DNA of 64,000 nucleotides, from NCBI GenBank assembly GCA_023653785.1, contig JAMKCH010051436.1:1-64000 (forward strand), written 5' to 3'. The DNA comes from Ophioderma brevispina (Eukaryota; Echinodermata; Ophiuroidea; Amphilepidida; Ophiodermatidae). Positions 24,846 to 35,609 of the stretch are shown one piece after another (position 1 is the stretch's first letter; each line of letters opens with the position of its first letter). A model generated the notes under the pieces. The model ran no database searches and was not told the origin of the DNA. It worked only from the letters and a program-made list of their open reading frames with translations. A program made the translations under genes and the position numbers.

Positions 24846-25990
24846 TACTTGATTAGGAGTATTTTTCCTATGATTTTCTGGCCGCCATTTTTGAAAATAG
24901 TGCCCTCTTCATTGACAAAACTGTGACGAGAATTGACATGAAGCTGAAAAAACTTCTTATGAGTATTAATAATCACGTCCACATTTGAAATCACACTCAA
25001 CATAAACGTCCCCGCATCACATACTGTCGTATTTCACATTTTTGAGGTTTGCGAATTTCGCATAATGATTAGTTCATCGAGTTATGACCATCACAAGTTA
25101 AAAGTGAGGAGGCCTATAATTGTTTATAATTATATATTTTTGTAATTTTCATCCAACTCATCATATGCGTATTTCACATACGGTCGTATTTTAAAATCGC
25201 CATTCATTTACACGTGTTTTATATAGCGTTGTATTTTGCCGATCCCAAAAAAACGATTTCACATACGGACCTATTTTGACGTATTGCCATCGATCTTTCG
25301 TACACAAGTTTTACATAGTGATCTATTTTACGTACATTGAAAAAAACAAACGGTGTAATATGCGTCGTATTTTGCAATATACATATTTGTGATTTCACAT
25401 AAGACCTATAACTTTGTAGCCGAATTAAATAATATACTTGTAGTTTTTAAAATTAGATTTATGGTTGATATTTAGACTTTAAAATGTTTTCTTCAAAACA
25501 GTAAAGTCTAGATGTTTGGTTTAGTTTCGTTTACCGTATAGACATGAAATGTCACGGTAGGATTTTTGAATTGCGATTTTCTCGGAAAACGTGTTTTGTC
25601 AAATACGACAGTATGTGGATGTGGGCCGACGATTCAAGATTTTCTGAAGACTTTATACGTTAATACTTTATTCTTATAGTTTTTTTTTAATAATTTTGAC
25701 CGCCATTTTTAAAAAAACGCCCTCAATTGATGAGAAACCCGTATTGGGAGGTTGGTATTAGGTTGAAAACAACCGAAAATGGGTTCATCAATAAGGTTCC
25801 ACATTGAAAACCAGATTAATCAATTTTTAGCAAAGCATTTATACACGACCTTTTTTTATTTTTTAAGCCTTTTAACCATTTTGACGGCCATTTTGAAAAA
25901 GCGTCATCAATCGATGAAAGTCGTCACTGAGAATTAGACAACAAGTGCAATCAAAAACTCCTTATGGGTTCAAAACAAGGTCCATATAAA
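24846..25990 (+). repeat. Tandem-repeat 3' arm next to the DIRS-like relic
   Basis: A unit beginning GGCCGCCATTTTTGAAAA, followed by GCCCTC-TTGATGA and, about 60 bp on, ACTTCTTATGAG, starts near 24890. Diverged copies start near 25697 and 25876. Subtracting the 617-bp insertion at 25011-25627 leaves spacings of about 180-190 bp. The GCCATTTT-rich units recall the repeat arms of the DIRS-like element at 37510-43014 in position and period, though not closely in sequence. Confidence 0.5.
25011..25627. mobile_element. Inverted-repeat element with CATACTGTCGTATTT ends
   Basis: The left end shows CATCACATACTGTCGTATTT; the right end, on the opposite strand, shows CATCCACATACTGTCGTATT. Several diverged copies of a CATA-GG-CGTATTTT motif recur inside (about 25156, 25260, 25320, 25360). 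They look like subterminal repeats of a non-autonomous DNA transposon. No transposase frame was found. The element interrupts the tandem-repeat arm. Confidence 0.6.
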
Positions 25991-26250
25991 ATATCAGCCT
26001 TGGCACAACTTTGAATAGTTGACGTGTGCCCCCTGACTACCGGGGTCGATTCCCGGTCGAGCCAGTGGTCGTATGTGATTGTTGCCGATCCATACTCGTC
26101 CTAGCGGTTTTTCTCACGAGCACTTCGGTGCTCCTGCATATAAAATCGGACTTCTTCATAAATCTTTCCCACTGAACCGGCCCTTGAATTTAATGCATAT
26201 AGCAAATAATTGCTACTGCATGGCAAATGCCGACTGTTATAAATAAATAA
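25991..26250 (+). repeat. Possible tRNA-derived SINE fragment with AAT-rich tail
   Basis: A B-box-like GGGGTCGATTCCCGGTC lies at about 26041-26057. About 170 bp of non-coding body follow, with a short CGAGCACTTCGGTGCTC hairpin, ending in ATAAATAAATAAATTATT near 26250. An A box was not found in the expected place, so this is a truncated or decayed copy at best. Confidence 0.35.
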
Positions 26251-28551
26251 ATTATTGCAAATGCAGCATGCTGATTTGGTCAGTTTACTGCCTATATTCT
26301 GCAATAATGGTCGCCAATGCATTTTATTATTACATGAAGGTGTTTTTAGGTAATAGAATAGAAATAAGGGGGTTACAGTGTAAATATGGGCTCAAATGTA
26401 TCCTAGGAAAAAATCCAAATAATGGGCTCGGCTGCGCCTCACCATATTTAGTTTTTCTGACCCGGACACATTATTTGCCCAAAATGACACTGCAAACCTT
26501 TAATTTCTTAATATTACGATATGTATGACTTGGAGTAGCGCTAATCCTTGAGGCCTTAATTAGAAGCAGTGTGCAGAAGACCATATCAATCATCACGGTA
26601 AGTCAACTTCTTCCACCGATGGCATAGAACTCTGCAAACCCAAGACTGTCGGCTCTGTTTGCACTTTGGAAAACACTACACTAAAGAGAATTAAACATTC
26701 TAAGTTGGAGACGAACCTGTCACGATCCAACACCAAAACATCCTTGATAGTGCACAAGAATCTTGATATTGGTGCTGCAGTGCTTGCTGTTTGGCCCAGG
26801 CGGACTATGACGTAATTATAATCAAAATGTTCTCTCTCGCTCCATTTACACCGCGACCCATCACATCACCCGCGATATTTATGACATTTATTCCACAGTG
26901 CTGCATTCACGAAGTCTAATGGTGTCAGCATTTCAAAAAACCTATAAAATCAGAGAGGTTGTTCTTGCATTTCGGACGGTTTGGTTTCATTTTATCAATA
27001 CGTAATCCTGCAATCCGGAAGAGCGATGACTGTCTTTCAAGTTAGAATTGTCTAGATTCTATCACCTCAGAATCAGTTTGACTTAAGGGGTTGTCGATAA
27101 TGTGATTTTTCTATTTCTAGGATCTTTGATCATCTCTTTAAGGTTTGGGTCTCGGCTACGACGTCTTGTTTGCCCAGATCTGGATGAATTTTTCGTGAAT
27201 TGTGTTTTGATGAAAGAACGGCATATAAATTGTATTTCCCCCAAAAAGGCGTTTGGGAAATATTTCGCAAAATGCGTTTCTTCAAATTCCCAAAGACTGT
27301 GTACAAGGACTGTTTTTGGAAATGAAAAAATGGGGGAATGTTTCTATTTTTTTTTACAATTTTTAATGGCTGTCATCAAAAACGAACTACCCACTTTTCA
27401 TAATTTTTTCGGCCAAAGGGACTACGACTCCTTGCTGATAAATAGATGTATATGAAAGGAAATCAAAATTATTTTTAAATTACATATTAAAAATCATCAT
27501 CGGAAAAGTTCATTTTCGTATGTTCGGTATTAACTGTACTTTACAAACCTCAGACATAGGTTGTACAGATGTATGTTCCTTCGTATGGTATGATTCAATC
27601 AAATCCTCCAGAAACTGAACGTGTATCAGATAATTTATTTTTCAAATGATTTTTTATGACTGATGAGGCACGTAGAAACGTTATAGAAGGGGCATCTGTG
27701 GTAAATTGTGACTGATTTGTGTGTGTGATTATTGAATAGCTTCCCATCATTTATTCTGCAGTCAATAAATAGCCAAACTCTCTTCTGGACACTGATTTCA
27801 TTCGTTGAACGCCGTTCAATTTATGTGTGAATCCTTGGAAAGAGTGGTAAAACCGACTACTTGATCGAGCGACGTAAGCTCGGTCTACCTACCGATGTGA
27901 ATGATCTTTGCAGCAGTTTTGTTACTTAAATTCAAAATGGCGGATACAACCAGGGTCATTTTTTTTTCCTCAGCTTTTGTACGCCTTAAACCACTAAATG
28001 TCATCTTTTTTGCCACTTTTAAAAATCACGGAGGGGTCCCCTGCCTGTGTTTAGGGGTAAATTGCTCCTTAGATTTAACAAACAAATACCGCTACCTCCC
28101 ATTTTGCGCGATCGGTGTCAGGTTGGTAGTCATTTTTCCTTTGGGGACGTAAGGGAAATACAAAACAGGTGTAATATCAGCAAGCCCAATTTGACCTAAT
28201 GATATGTTTCTTACTATCACACTCGTGGGCATTCAACCTACTAGTGGTGGTTGGTATGTCAATGACACAGTTTTTCCCGTATGGATTTTTGGTGCTAAAG
28301 TTTATTCCTGTCTGTTGTTTCATTAATTAGGGACCAGACAGTCAGAACATGATGTGGTCAAATTTTCGGACTGCGCCTGCCTTCCTCAATAGAGAAAGTT
28401 TACTACCGGGAAACATTTTAAAAAATCGAGTCAAATTGTGTTTTAATGTTCAATTCAGACCTTTTCGTCTCCTAGTCAGGATTAGAAAAGTATATATTTT
28501 CCTAGGTTCTGATCTTTCAGTTAAGCGCTATAAGCAGCCCCATATGGTGTT
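26251..28551. other. Unassigned DNA
   Basis: No supported gene. The 117-codon frame at 27102-27455 has no recognisable domain, and its Phe/Lys-rich content follows the AT bias. Confidence 0.4.
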
Positions 28552-28869
28552 GCAAGGTCAGCCTGGGGTAAAATTTACCCAATGCCTCAGATTTTGTTGA
28601 ACTGGTGATAAGTGTTTTGTATTGTCCCTCCCAGGAATCCAAAAATGATTAATTTTACAAGTGTGTAATATTTGGTTGACTAATTACAATAGCAAAATGT
28701 CGCAAGGGTCTACGTGGTCTATGGGGGTTACCAGAATTTCCCTGGATTTCGCAATTGTGATATCAAAAGATCAAATACAATGCCTTTTCTGTTTTCAGTA
28801 TGACACAAGGAATCATTTGACACCCCTTTCAACAACATCGGAGTTTTTTACCCCAGGGTGACCTTGAAC
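28552..28869. mobile_element. Inverted-repeat element related to that at 4429
   Basis: Left end GCAAGGTCAGCCTGGGGTAA; right end on the opposite strand TTCAAGGTCACCCTGGGGTA. These ends match those at 4429-4732, and the span (318 bp versus 304 bp) is similar. The interiors differ, and no target duplication was identified. Confidence 0.4.
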
Positions 28870-29379
28870 ATTAATGGGCTCTACCGCTTTAACTAAGGTT
28901 GGGAACCAAGGGAATACTACTTTTTTTTCTAATCCTAATGACGAACGCTTTAGTGTACATTAAAACACAATTGACTCGATTTTTACAATTTTCTCTGTAC
29001 TATATTTACCCCCCCCTTGAAGAAGGTGCATCAGTATATGAAAAATTTGCACCCCCATCATTTCCTAACATTTTTCAGATCCTATTGAAAAAAAAACCCA
29101 AGCAGCAACACAATCAATTTTAGCATGAAAATTCCTACGGGAATACACACCAACCACACTATACTATCACATGCGTAAAACATGGTGATATTCATGATAT
29201 AAAACCAAAACTGATTGCCTATCCTCGTGCATAGAAATACATCATTGTGAATAGAACATTCAAATTTGACCTCATGGGTAGTTTTACCACCTGTCCACCA
29301 ACTAAGGTGTTAAATATTCGCGTAATATTATAGTACTAGGCGTTCCCGGGTTTCGCGATCACTTGGCTTGCGCGACTCA
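28870..29379. other. Unassigned DNA
   Basis: No feature was recognised. Confidence 0.4.
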
Positions 29380-30560
29380 CCTGCTTTGAATGACCCTTGG
29401 GGTTTTGCATTTCCTTTGACCTTGAATGAACCCTTGATGACTCTGTCGTGACCTTTAAAATTTGCAGCAATCAAAGATCGACCCCGCCCACCGAGTTTCG
29501 TCTGGATACACCAAGTTTACCCCATTTGACCTCCTTTGACCTTGAATACCCCAGATGACTTTGCATGACCTTAAAGATTTTTTGCATCACAATCAATCCC
29601 CACCCTCCCAGTTCATGTGCATACACCAACATTTACCCTATTGACCTCTTTGACCTTGAATGACCTCTGATGACCTTTGATCACTAACCAATACAAACTT
29701 GTGCTCCCGAAGGTCAGGGGCCCCCACCCACCAGTTTTCAGGAATTGTTCGACCTCTGTCTCCGATAAATTACATTTAACCTCATTTTACCTGATGACCC
29801 CAATGACCTTGTCGTAACTTCACAATTTTCGGCATCAAAAATTGACCTCCCCACCCCACCCAAACAGAAGTAAACAAACAAGACAGAAAGAAAAAAATTT
29901 TACCCCATTTGACTTCATTTGACCTTGAATGACCCCTGATGACCTTTTTATCCACTACCCAAAACAACCTCGGTATTCTGCATCAGATCTACCCCACCCT
30001 CCAAGTTTTCATGTCCATACACCAACGTGTAACCCATTTTGACCTCCTTTGACCTTGAATGACCCCTGATGACCTTGAATCCACTAACCATGACAACCTC
30101 GGTCTTCGGACGGTCAGGGGCACCCCCACCAAGTTTAAGAACGTACGACCCTCGTCTCGCGATAAAAAACAACGTTTTAACCTCATTTGACCTTGATGAC
30201 CCCTAATGACCTTGTCGTGACCTCAAAATTTTTCGGCATCAAGAATCAACCCCACCCTCAAGTTTCATGTCCATACACCAACGTTTACCCATTTGACCTC
30301 ATTTGACCTTGAACGAACCCCTGTGACCTTGTGTCCCTAACCAATACATCCTCGTTCTTCGGACAGTCAAGGGGCACCCACACACCAATTTTCAGGAACG
30401 CACTGCCCTCGGGCGCCGAGAAAATATACGCGGTCCATTTGACCTCTTTTGACCTAAGACCCCCGATGACCTTTGATCCACTACCCAGTACCAACTCCGG
30501 TCTTCGAAGGTCAAGTGCACCCACCCACCAAGTTCAGGAACGTAGAAAATAGACGCGGTC
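29380..30560. repeat. Dimeric tandem repeat (satellite-like) rich in TGACCT
   Basis: A core TTTGACCTTGAATGACCCC followed by TGATGACCTT recurs near 29414, 29534, 29649, 29784, 29918, 30047, 30186, 30302 and 30447, every 115-145 bp. Two kinds of spacer alternate. One contains ACAACCTCGGTCTTCGGA--GTCAGGGG-CACCCAC and a GTCTC-CGATAAA segment. The other contains TCGTGACCT-AAAATTTTCGGCATCAA and CATGTCCATACACCAACGTT. This gives a higher-order period of roughly 260 bp. Minus-strand open frames here are translations of the array, not genes. Confidence 0.9.
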
Positions 30561-31372
30561 AGCCGACAGACAGAACACTGACAGACCACCGGTATTCTTA
30601 TAATAGATAGTTTAGTATAAAAAATATGTAAAGTCTTAAAGTATTGTTCTTTGTATAGATCTATGTACAAAACAGAAGCCCGTTAGGACAAACCACTGGA
30701 CCTGTGGGACGCAGCGGTTTTAAAGTGATTTCCTGTTAATCATTTCACATATTTCAATAAAAAATACCGTTTGCACGTCTAATTTTGTGCTGGTACTAAG
30801 ATTCAAAATTAAAGTAGTGATATCTCTCATATTGTATTTGTATTTGGGGTTGTAGTTTGAAATTTTGCTCTTTAATTTGTTTTTAAAGCTCTCCTGCCAT
30901 ATCCGGAAAGGCACTGTTAAAGAAACTGATAGAGAATTATGGAGCCCCATCCATCAGACCCGTACGTAATTCCTCAAGCACCGTCCATGTTCTGTTTCGA
31001 ATGCTCATCGCTCAGATCATAGAGTTTGTAAGTATAAAATAATAAGTAATAACACCAAACTTTAATAATCACAGTTGCACGTCATTGTTTTGTATTACGT
31101 TTATTGTTTTTTTTAAATATTTTGGCTTATAATGATATTAAACTACGCCTGAAGTGAGTATACCTAAAACATCTTCGAGAAATCAAACAATAATTTAGTA
31201 GTTTTCTGTCGTGCACCATAAAATGCAGTCTATTCGCAAATGCTTCTTAAAAAGACGTTTAGAAGAGCAGGCAAAATTCAGCTTTTGGAATCTTTGTGTG
31301 TTACATATACCAATGAAATCATCTCAGTGTATAAATCTAGAAAATATCCTTAGTAAGTCTCCTTTTATAGTT
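30561..31372. other. Unassigned DNA
   Basis: AT-rich; no feature was supported. Confidence 0.4.
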
Positions 31373-31376
31373 TTAA

Positions 31377-31936
31377 CCCTCGTCTTACCGGGGTGGGGTA
31401 ACCCTCGAGTGAACTTTCCTCCGGGCACTAAAATAAAAACAACAACAACAATTTTGTTCGTAAAAAGCTTCCAGGTAATCATTTTCTCATCCTTCGTTCA
31501 TTTTAGCAAAAACAAATGTGATGGTAGCACCTTCCAGTATGCCGTGGGTGGGGTTGGGAGTGGTTTCCACCCAAGAAACGTTTACGGTACATTGTTGAAC
31601 ATTTTCTGTACAGTATGAATGTATGTTTATGTAAAACTAGTCAATTGCCACCATTTAGAGCTGAACAACGGATTAAAATCCGATATTCCTACTTTTTAGC
31701 GCAAAGATGGATTTTCGCCTAATTTGTATTGAAATGCCAATTTTGCAGACCCGCGGACTTTATGACGTCATTGTGACACCATACTTGGTATACTGGTACT
31801 TATGTTGGTATCAATAAAAAGAAGAGGACCAGACTGGTATTAAAATCGCAGCATCTTGTGCTTTATAACGAATTCCCGAGGGGTTTAACCAATCCCCTTG
31901 GTAAACCGTGTTATAAAATGGCTGGTAAGACGAGGG
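31377..31936. mobile_element. piggyBac-like non-autonomous element
   Basis: Left end CCCTCGTCTTACCGGGGTGG; right end on the opposite strand CCCTCGTCTTACCAGCC. Both ends are flanked by TTAA (31373-31376 and 31937-31940). A CCC start with TTAA duplication is the hallmark of the piggyBac superfamily. The 560-bp copy holds no transposase frame. An isolated AACCCTCGTCTTGGTGG at about 32584 may be a solitary related end. Confidence 0.85.
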
Positions 31937-31940
31937 TTAA

Positions 31941-33608
31941 AGCCACTGTCAATCTTTATATTTATTATGGATGTCATGTAAATAAAATATTTCCTAATTT
32001 CTATAAGAATGACCGAAGCTGCAGATGGCCTATGCTAATATGGGTATACCTATTTTTGCGTATAACAAAATGAATTATACAGTCATGTCGGCTAGGTGTG
32101 ATACATTTCCCGTCGCTGACAACAAATAACCAGAATGGAATTCGATTTTAATTAAAGCATTTTTGACCAATGCACAAAGAGATAACGCTTAAGCTTGACT
32201 ACCGCACGGAATACGCCTTTAACCGATGTGTTCTAATAAAAGCTAGACGTATTTGTCGCTAGAGCAATAAATACAGTCGCTGTAATTTGGACTTCTAGTT
32301 GGAATTGTATACCAAATTATCAAAGAAGTCTGATCTGAAAATCCATTTGGAACAGTCAATGTTTGGCAACAACGGTTGTATAATAGGCGATCACGTACTT
32401 GTTCATTTATGGTCAAAGGAACATTTATGTTTGTTTTAAAAATAATTGTAATTATTGGCCACGCTGACTGAAGGAAAATTATAAACTAAATATGAGTAAA
32501 GAATAAATTGGCTGAAACGTGATTCGAAGGGCGCCTTCTGGATTGCAAGACTATGACTAGTGCTTCTATCAACAAAGCTATTCAACCCTCGTCTTGGTGG
32601 TTGATCCCTAATAAGCCATCAACTTTACTATGAATCAGCAACAGTATTGTTTTACTGCATCAAATAAGATCCACGACATTTTCAAACGCCGTTTTCCCAT
32701 CTGTTCTTTAATTTTCCTACTAACATTTCATGGGAATGCATCAATATTGATCCGGCAGTACAAAACACATACAAGGTCAAACAATTACATTAACGAATCT
32801 CGGAATTAACGTCATATAACTAGGTGCATTATCTGACAATAGATTTCGTGATCATCACATGAGGTTAGCAAATTTTAAAACACATGAGAAAGCCTCTTTT
32901 GAGATGTGTTTAAGAACATGAAATATTATCCTGTTTACACGATCTCTTGAATAAGAATAATTGCGACACTTAAAACATGATCAAATGTCGATGCACTTTC
33001 TTCAAAATGCAAAATGATGGACCTTTTAACGAAATTCCGCCACGTTTTCGGAGTCCTTTTCATCATCACCTTCTAAAATATTCTGTTCTTTTAACTGAAT
33101 GAGAGAGATAGAATAGATTATGGGAATAAATTATTCGGTGTTGAAGTGTTTGAATGTAATTCTCCATTTCAAATAAAATTGACTTTATAGGCATGTTTAA
33201 AACAACGAGATGCTTAAAACAATATATTAATGTTTGCTAATAATCTACGCCCATGATAATAATAATGGCCTCACGATAAATGTTAATATATTAATGCAGT
33301 TGACTTTATGGAACGTTAGGGTAATCTTGAGTAAATATAAGTCATAACTTAACTATCACTTCTGTCACTTTTTGATATCAATTGAGCCTCCATATACTGT
33401 TAAAACATCATATACAATCTTAAAAGTTAGTTTGAAAAAAATGTTTAATACCAAGTTACAGGTGAGATTGACCGCTTCAAAAAATGAGTTTTAAAACCGT
33501 TTTGAACACGGCGTCCTTGTTTTCTCTTCCCTACTACCCTCCGTGCATGCATAGGTTTGGGCATAACACATAATTGTCAACAAATTCTGCATAAGTCACT
33601 TTCTGCCC
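31941..33608. other. Unassigned AT-rich DNA
   Basis: No gene or element was supported other than the possible solitary piggyBac-like end near 32584. Confidence 0.4.
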
Positions 33609-33611
33609 TTA

Positions 33612-34430
33612 CACTTAAGTTCCCAAGGGGGGGGGTCCATAGTACCCAACATTTGATTTTTTTTTTTGGGCGATTTCTCGGTTACGCTCAAATTTTTTCA
33701 AGAGTTTTTTTTTTTGCATAATTGTCTGATTTTATTGAAACGCTACTCCTGATACTAAAAAAATTTAAATCCGCCCACGGCTTCATTAGAATAATTTAAG
33801 GTGTGGGGGTCCTAGGGAACCCCCCCCCCCCTTGGGCACAACGGAAGTGAAAAATCAAGATAATTTACTAATTAAAAAAATTAAAGTAATTAAATCTTGG
33901 GATTTAATTTGCTTAGATATTAACTTAGGAGGCAATTAATTAATAATAATTCTACGTAAATCAAATAACCCTTTATAGCTGATAGCATCAATTTTAATTT
34001 TTTCATGACGTGCTCTTACTGCGTAAGTCTATGGGAAAAATAAGGTGATTTTGAAGTTTTCTGAAAAAATACAAGATGGTTAATTTAGTTATAATTTGTC
34101 AATGATTATTTTAATTGGTATTCGAGAGTAGATTAATGAATTATTTTGTTCAAAACCTTATTATTGGAGTTGCTGAAGATGAAAATGTGCGAACCCTTTT
34201 TCTGAGAGTGACAATTCAATTGGCCATAGGCCATAGGTCAAAGTTGCGGATTTTCAATTTTTATTGTTTTTTTTTTTTTAAAATTAAACCCAATTCAGGC
34301 TTTTGGTCTTTTTTAGCTGTTTTATGATCAAACTCCCATGGTTAAGTGGTTATCTGGGTTGGGTCCCTAGGCACCCCACCCCCCCCCCCCCTGGGCACTA
34401 ACGGAAGTTTTTAGCTTGGGCACTTAAGTG
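33612..34430. mobile_element. Harbinger-like element with poly-G/poly-C ends, copy 1
   Basis: The left end is CACTTAAGTTCCCAAGGGGG and the right end, on the opposite strand, is CACTTAAGTGCCCAAGC. TTA flanks each side (33609-33611, 34431-34433); a 3-bp TWA duplication is typical of PIF/Harbinger. A module GGTCCCTAGG-ACCCC(C)n TTGGGCACTAACGGAAGT occurs twice, near 33807-33850 and at the right end. The same organisation is seen at 51209-52018. There is no transposase frame, so it is non-autonomous. Homopolymer lengths may be unreliable. Confidence 0.75.
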
Positions 34431-34433
34431 TTA

Positions 34434-35609
34434 ATGTCTATTTTTTTCGTGCTGCAAACTAAAGTATTCGAGCCCTATTTATATAAGAAATATAATGGCT
34501 TTTGGTGTGGTAACAAACGGTTTGAAGCTTCGAATATATTGTTGTAAGAGGGTGCACTGACAAAACTGATAATTATTATACAAATTCCGGAATCAAAATG
34601 TATTTGGCCATTACGGTATAAGAAACGTTGGTGGCATTTTAATATATAAAGTGTAATTAAACATGACGTAATATTGAATTAGAAATACGATGAAATTGTA
34701 CTCGTAATTCAAGTTAATTTTGAAGTACAATCCATAATGTAGGACGAGACGAAAGAAAGTCTCCACTGATAGGATTGCTTGACTCTCTTTGTATACAAAA
34801 TGCTGCATCTCGATCGACCATTCAATGACATATATAATTTGGCATAGTATCGCTAAACAATATAACATTTCTTCGGAATACGGTTCATTGGAATACTTTA
34901 GTGAACTTCCTATACGTTATACGTTTGTTTCTATTCACATAAAATCACTTCACGAGGTTTTTAAGTACACGAATTATAATCGCTCGTCCTTTGAGAAGTA
35001 TTATTGGTACCATAGTGGAGCCTGCATCTACTTTCAAATATCTGAAGCATTTTCTTACCCATTTTTGCATTCTCGGATGTTAACTGGAAAGAAAGAACGT
35101 GGATGAACTTATTTAAGTCTTAAGGGAAACACACCCTCACACGAACCTCCGTGAAACCAATGGCCCAACAGTATCTGTCTTCTTGAATTCATTTTCTTAA
35201 GACTCACACTCTCTGAAACAGTCTGGCTTTGGGCATGTTATCGTGCTGTTCATCCTATGGGCTATGAACTAAATGTTTAACCTGATTCTTTGCGGTCGCA
35301 ATTTAAGGGCAATATTCTCTTTCAACATCAGAGTAGGTCGCGTGAGAACTTTTATAAGTACCGGTTTTATCATCGCAGTTCATTGTTCCATAATGTTGCA
35401 AGAGAAAAGGTAAAATGATCTCATGATTCAGAACATTATTTTAAAGATGGTTTTCTGATATGTATGTCTTCATACTGGGGCTATCAACGTTTTTTTAACT
35501 TTCATGGCAATATCGAGATATATATGCCCTTCATTTCTTATGTCTGGATCATACTCACACACGCACACAAGCACACACACACACTCGCACAAATACATAC
35601 ACAATTATA
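34434..35609. other. Unassigned DNA with a short (CA)n tract
   Basis: No gene was supported. An interrupted CA-rich microsatellite lies at about 35552-35595, directly before the start of the duplicated segment. Confidence 0.45.

Noticed and set aside
27102..27455. 117-codon plus-strand open frame
   Set aside because: The composition follows the AT-rich base bias and no motif is recognisable.
29380..30560. Regularly spaced direct repeats that could suggest a CRISPR array
   Set aside because: Spacers are themselves repeated, lengths vary, no cas genes exist and the context is eukaryotic.
29782..30670. Several overlapping minus-strand open frames
   Set aside because: All lie in the tandem satellite and repeat with it; they are not independent genes.
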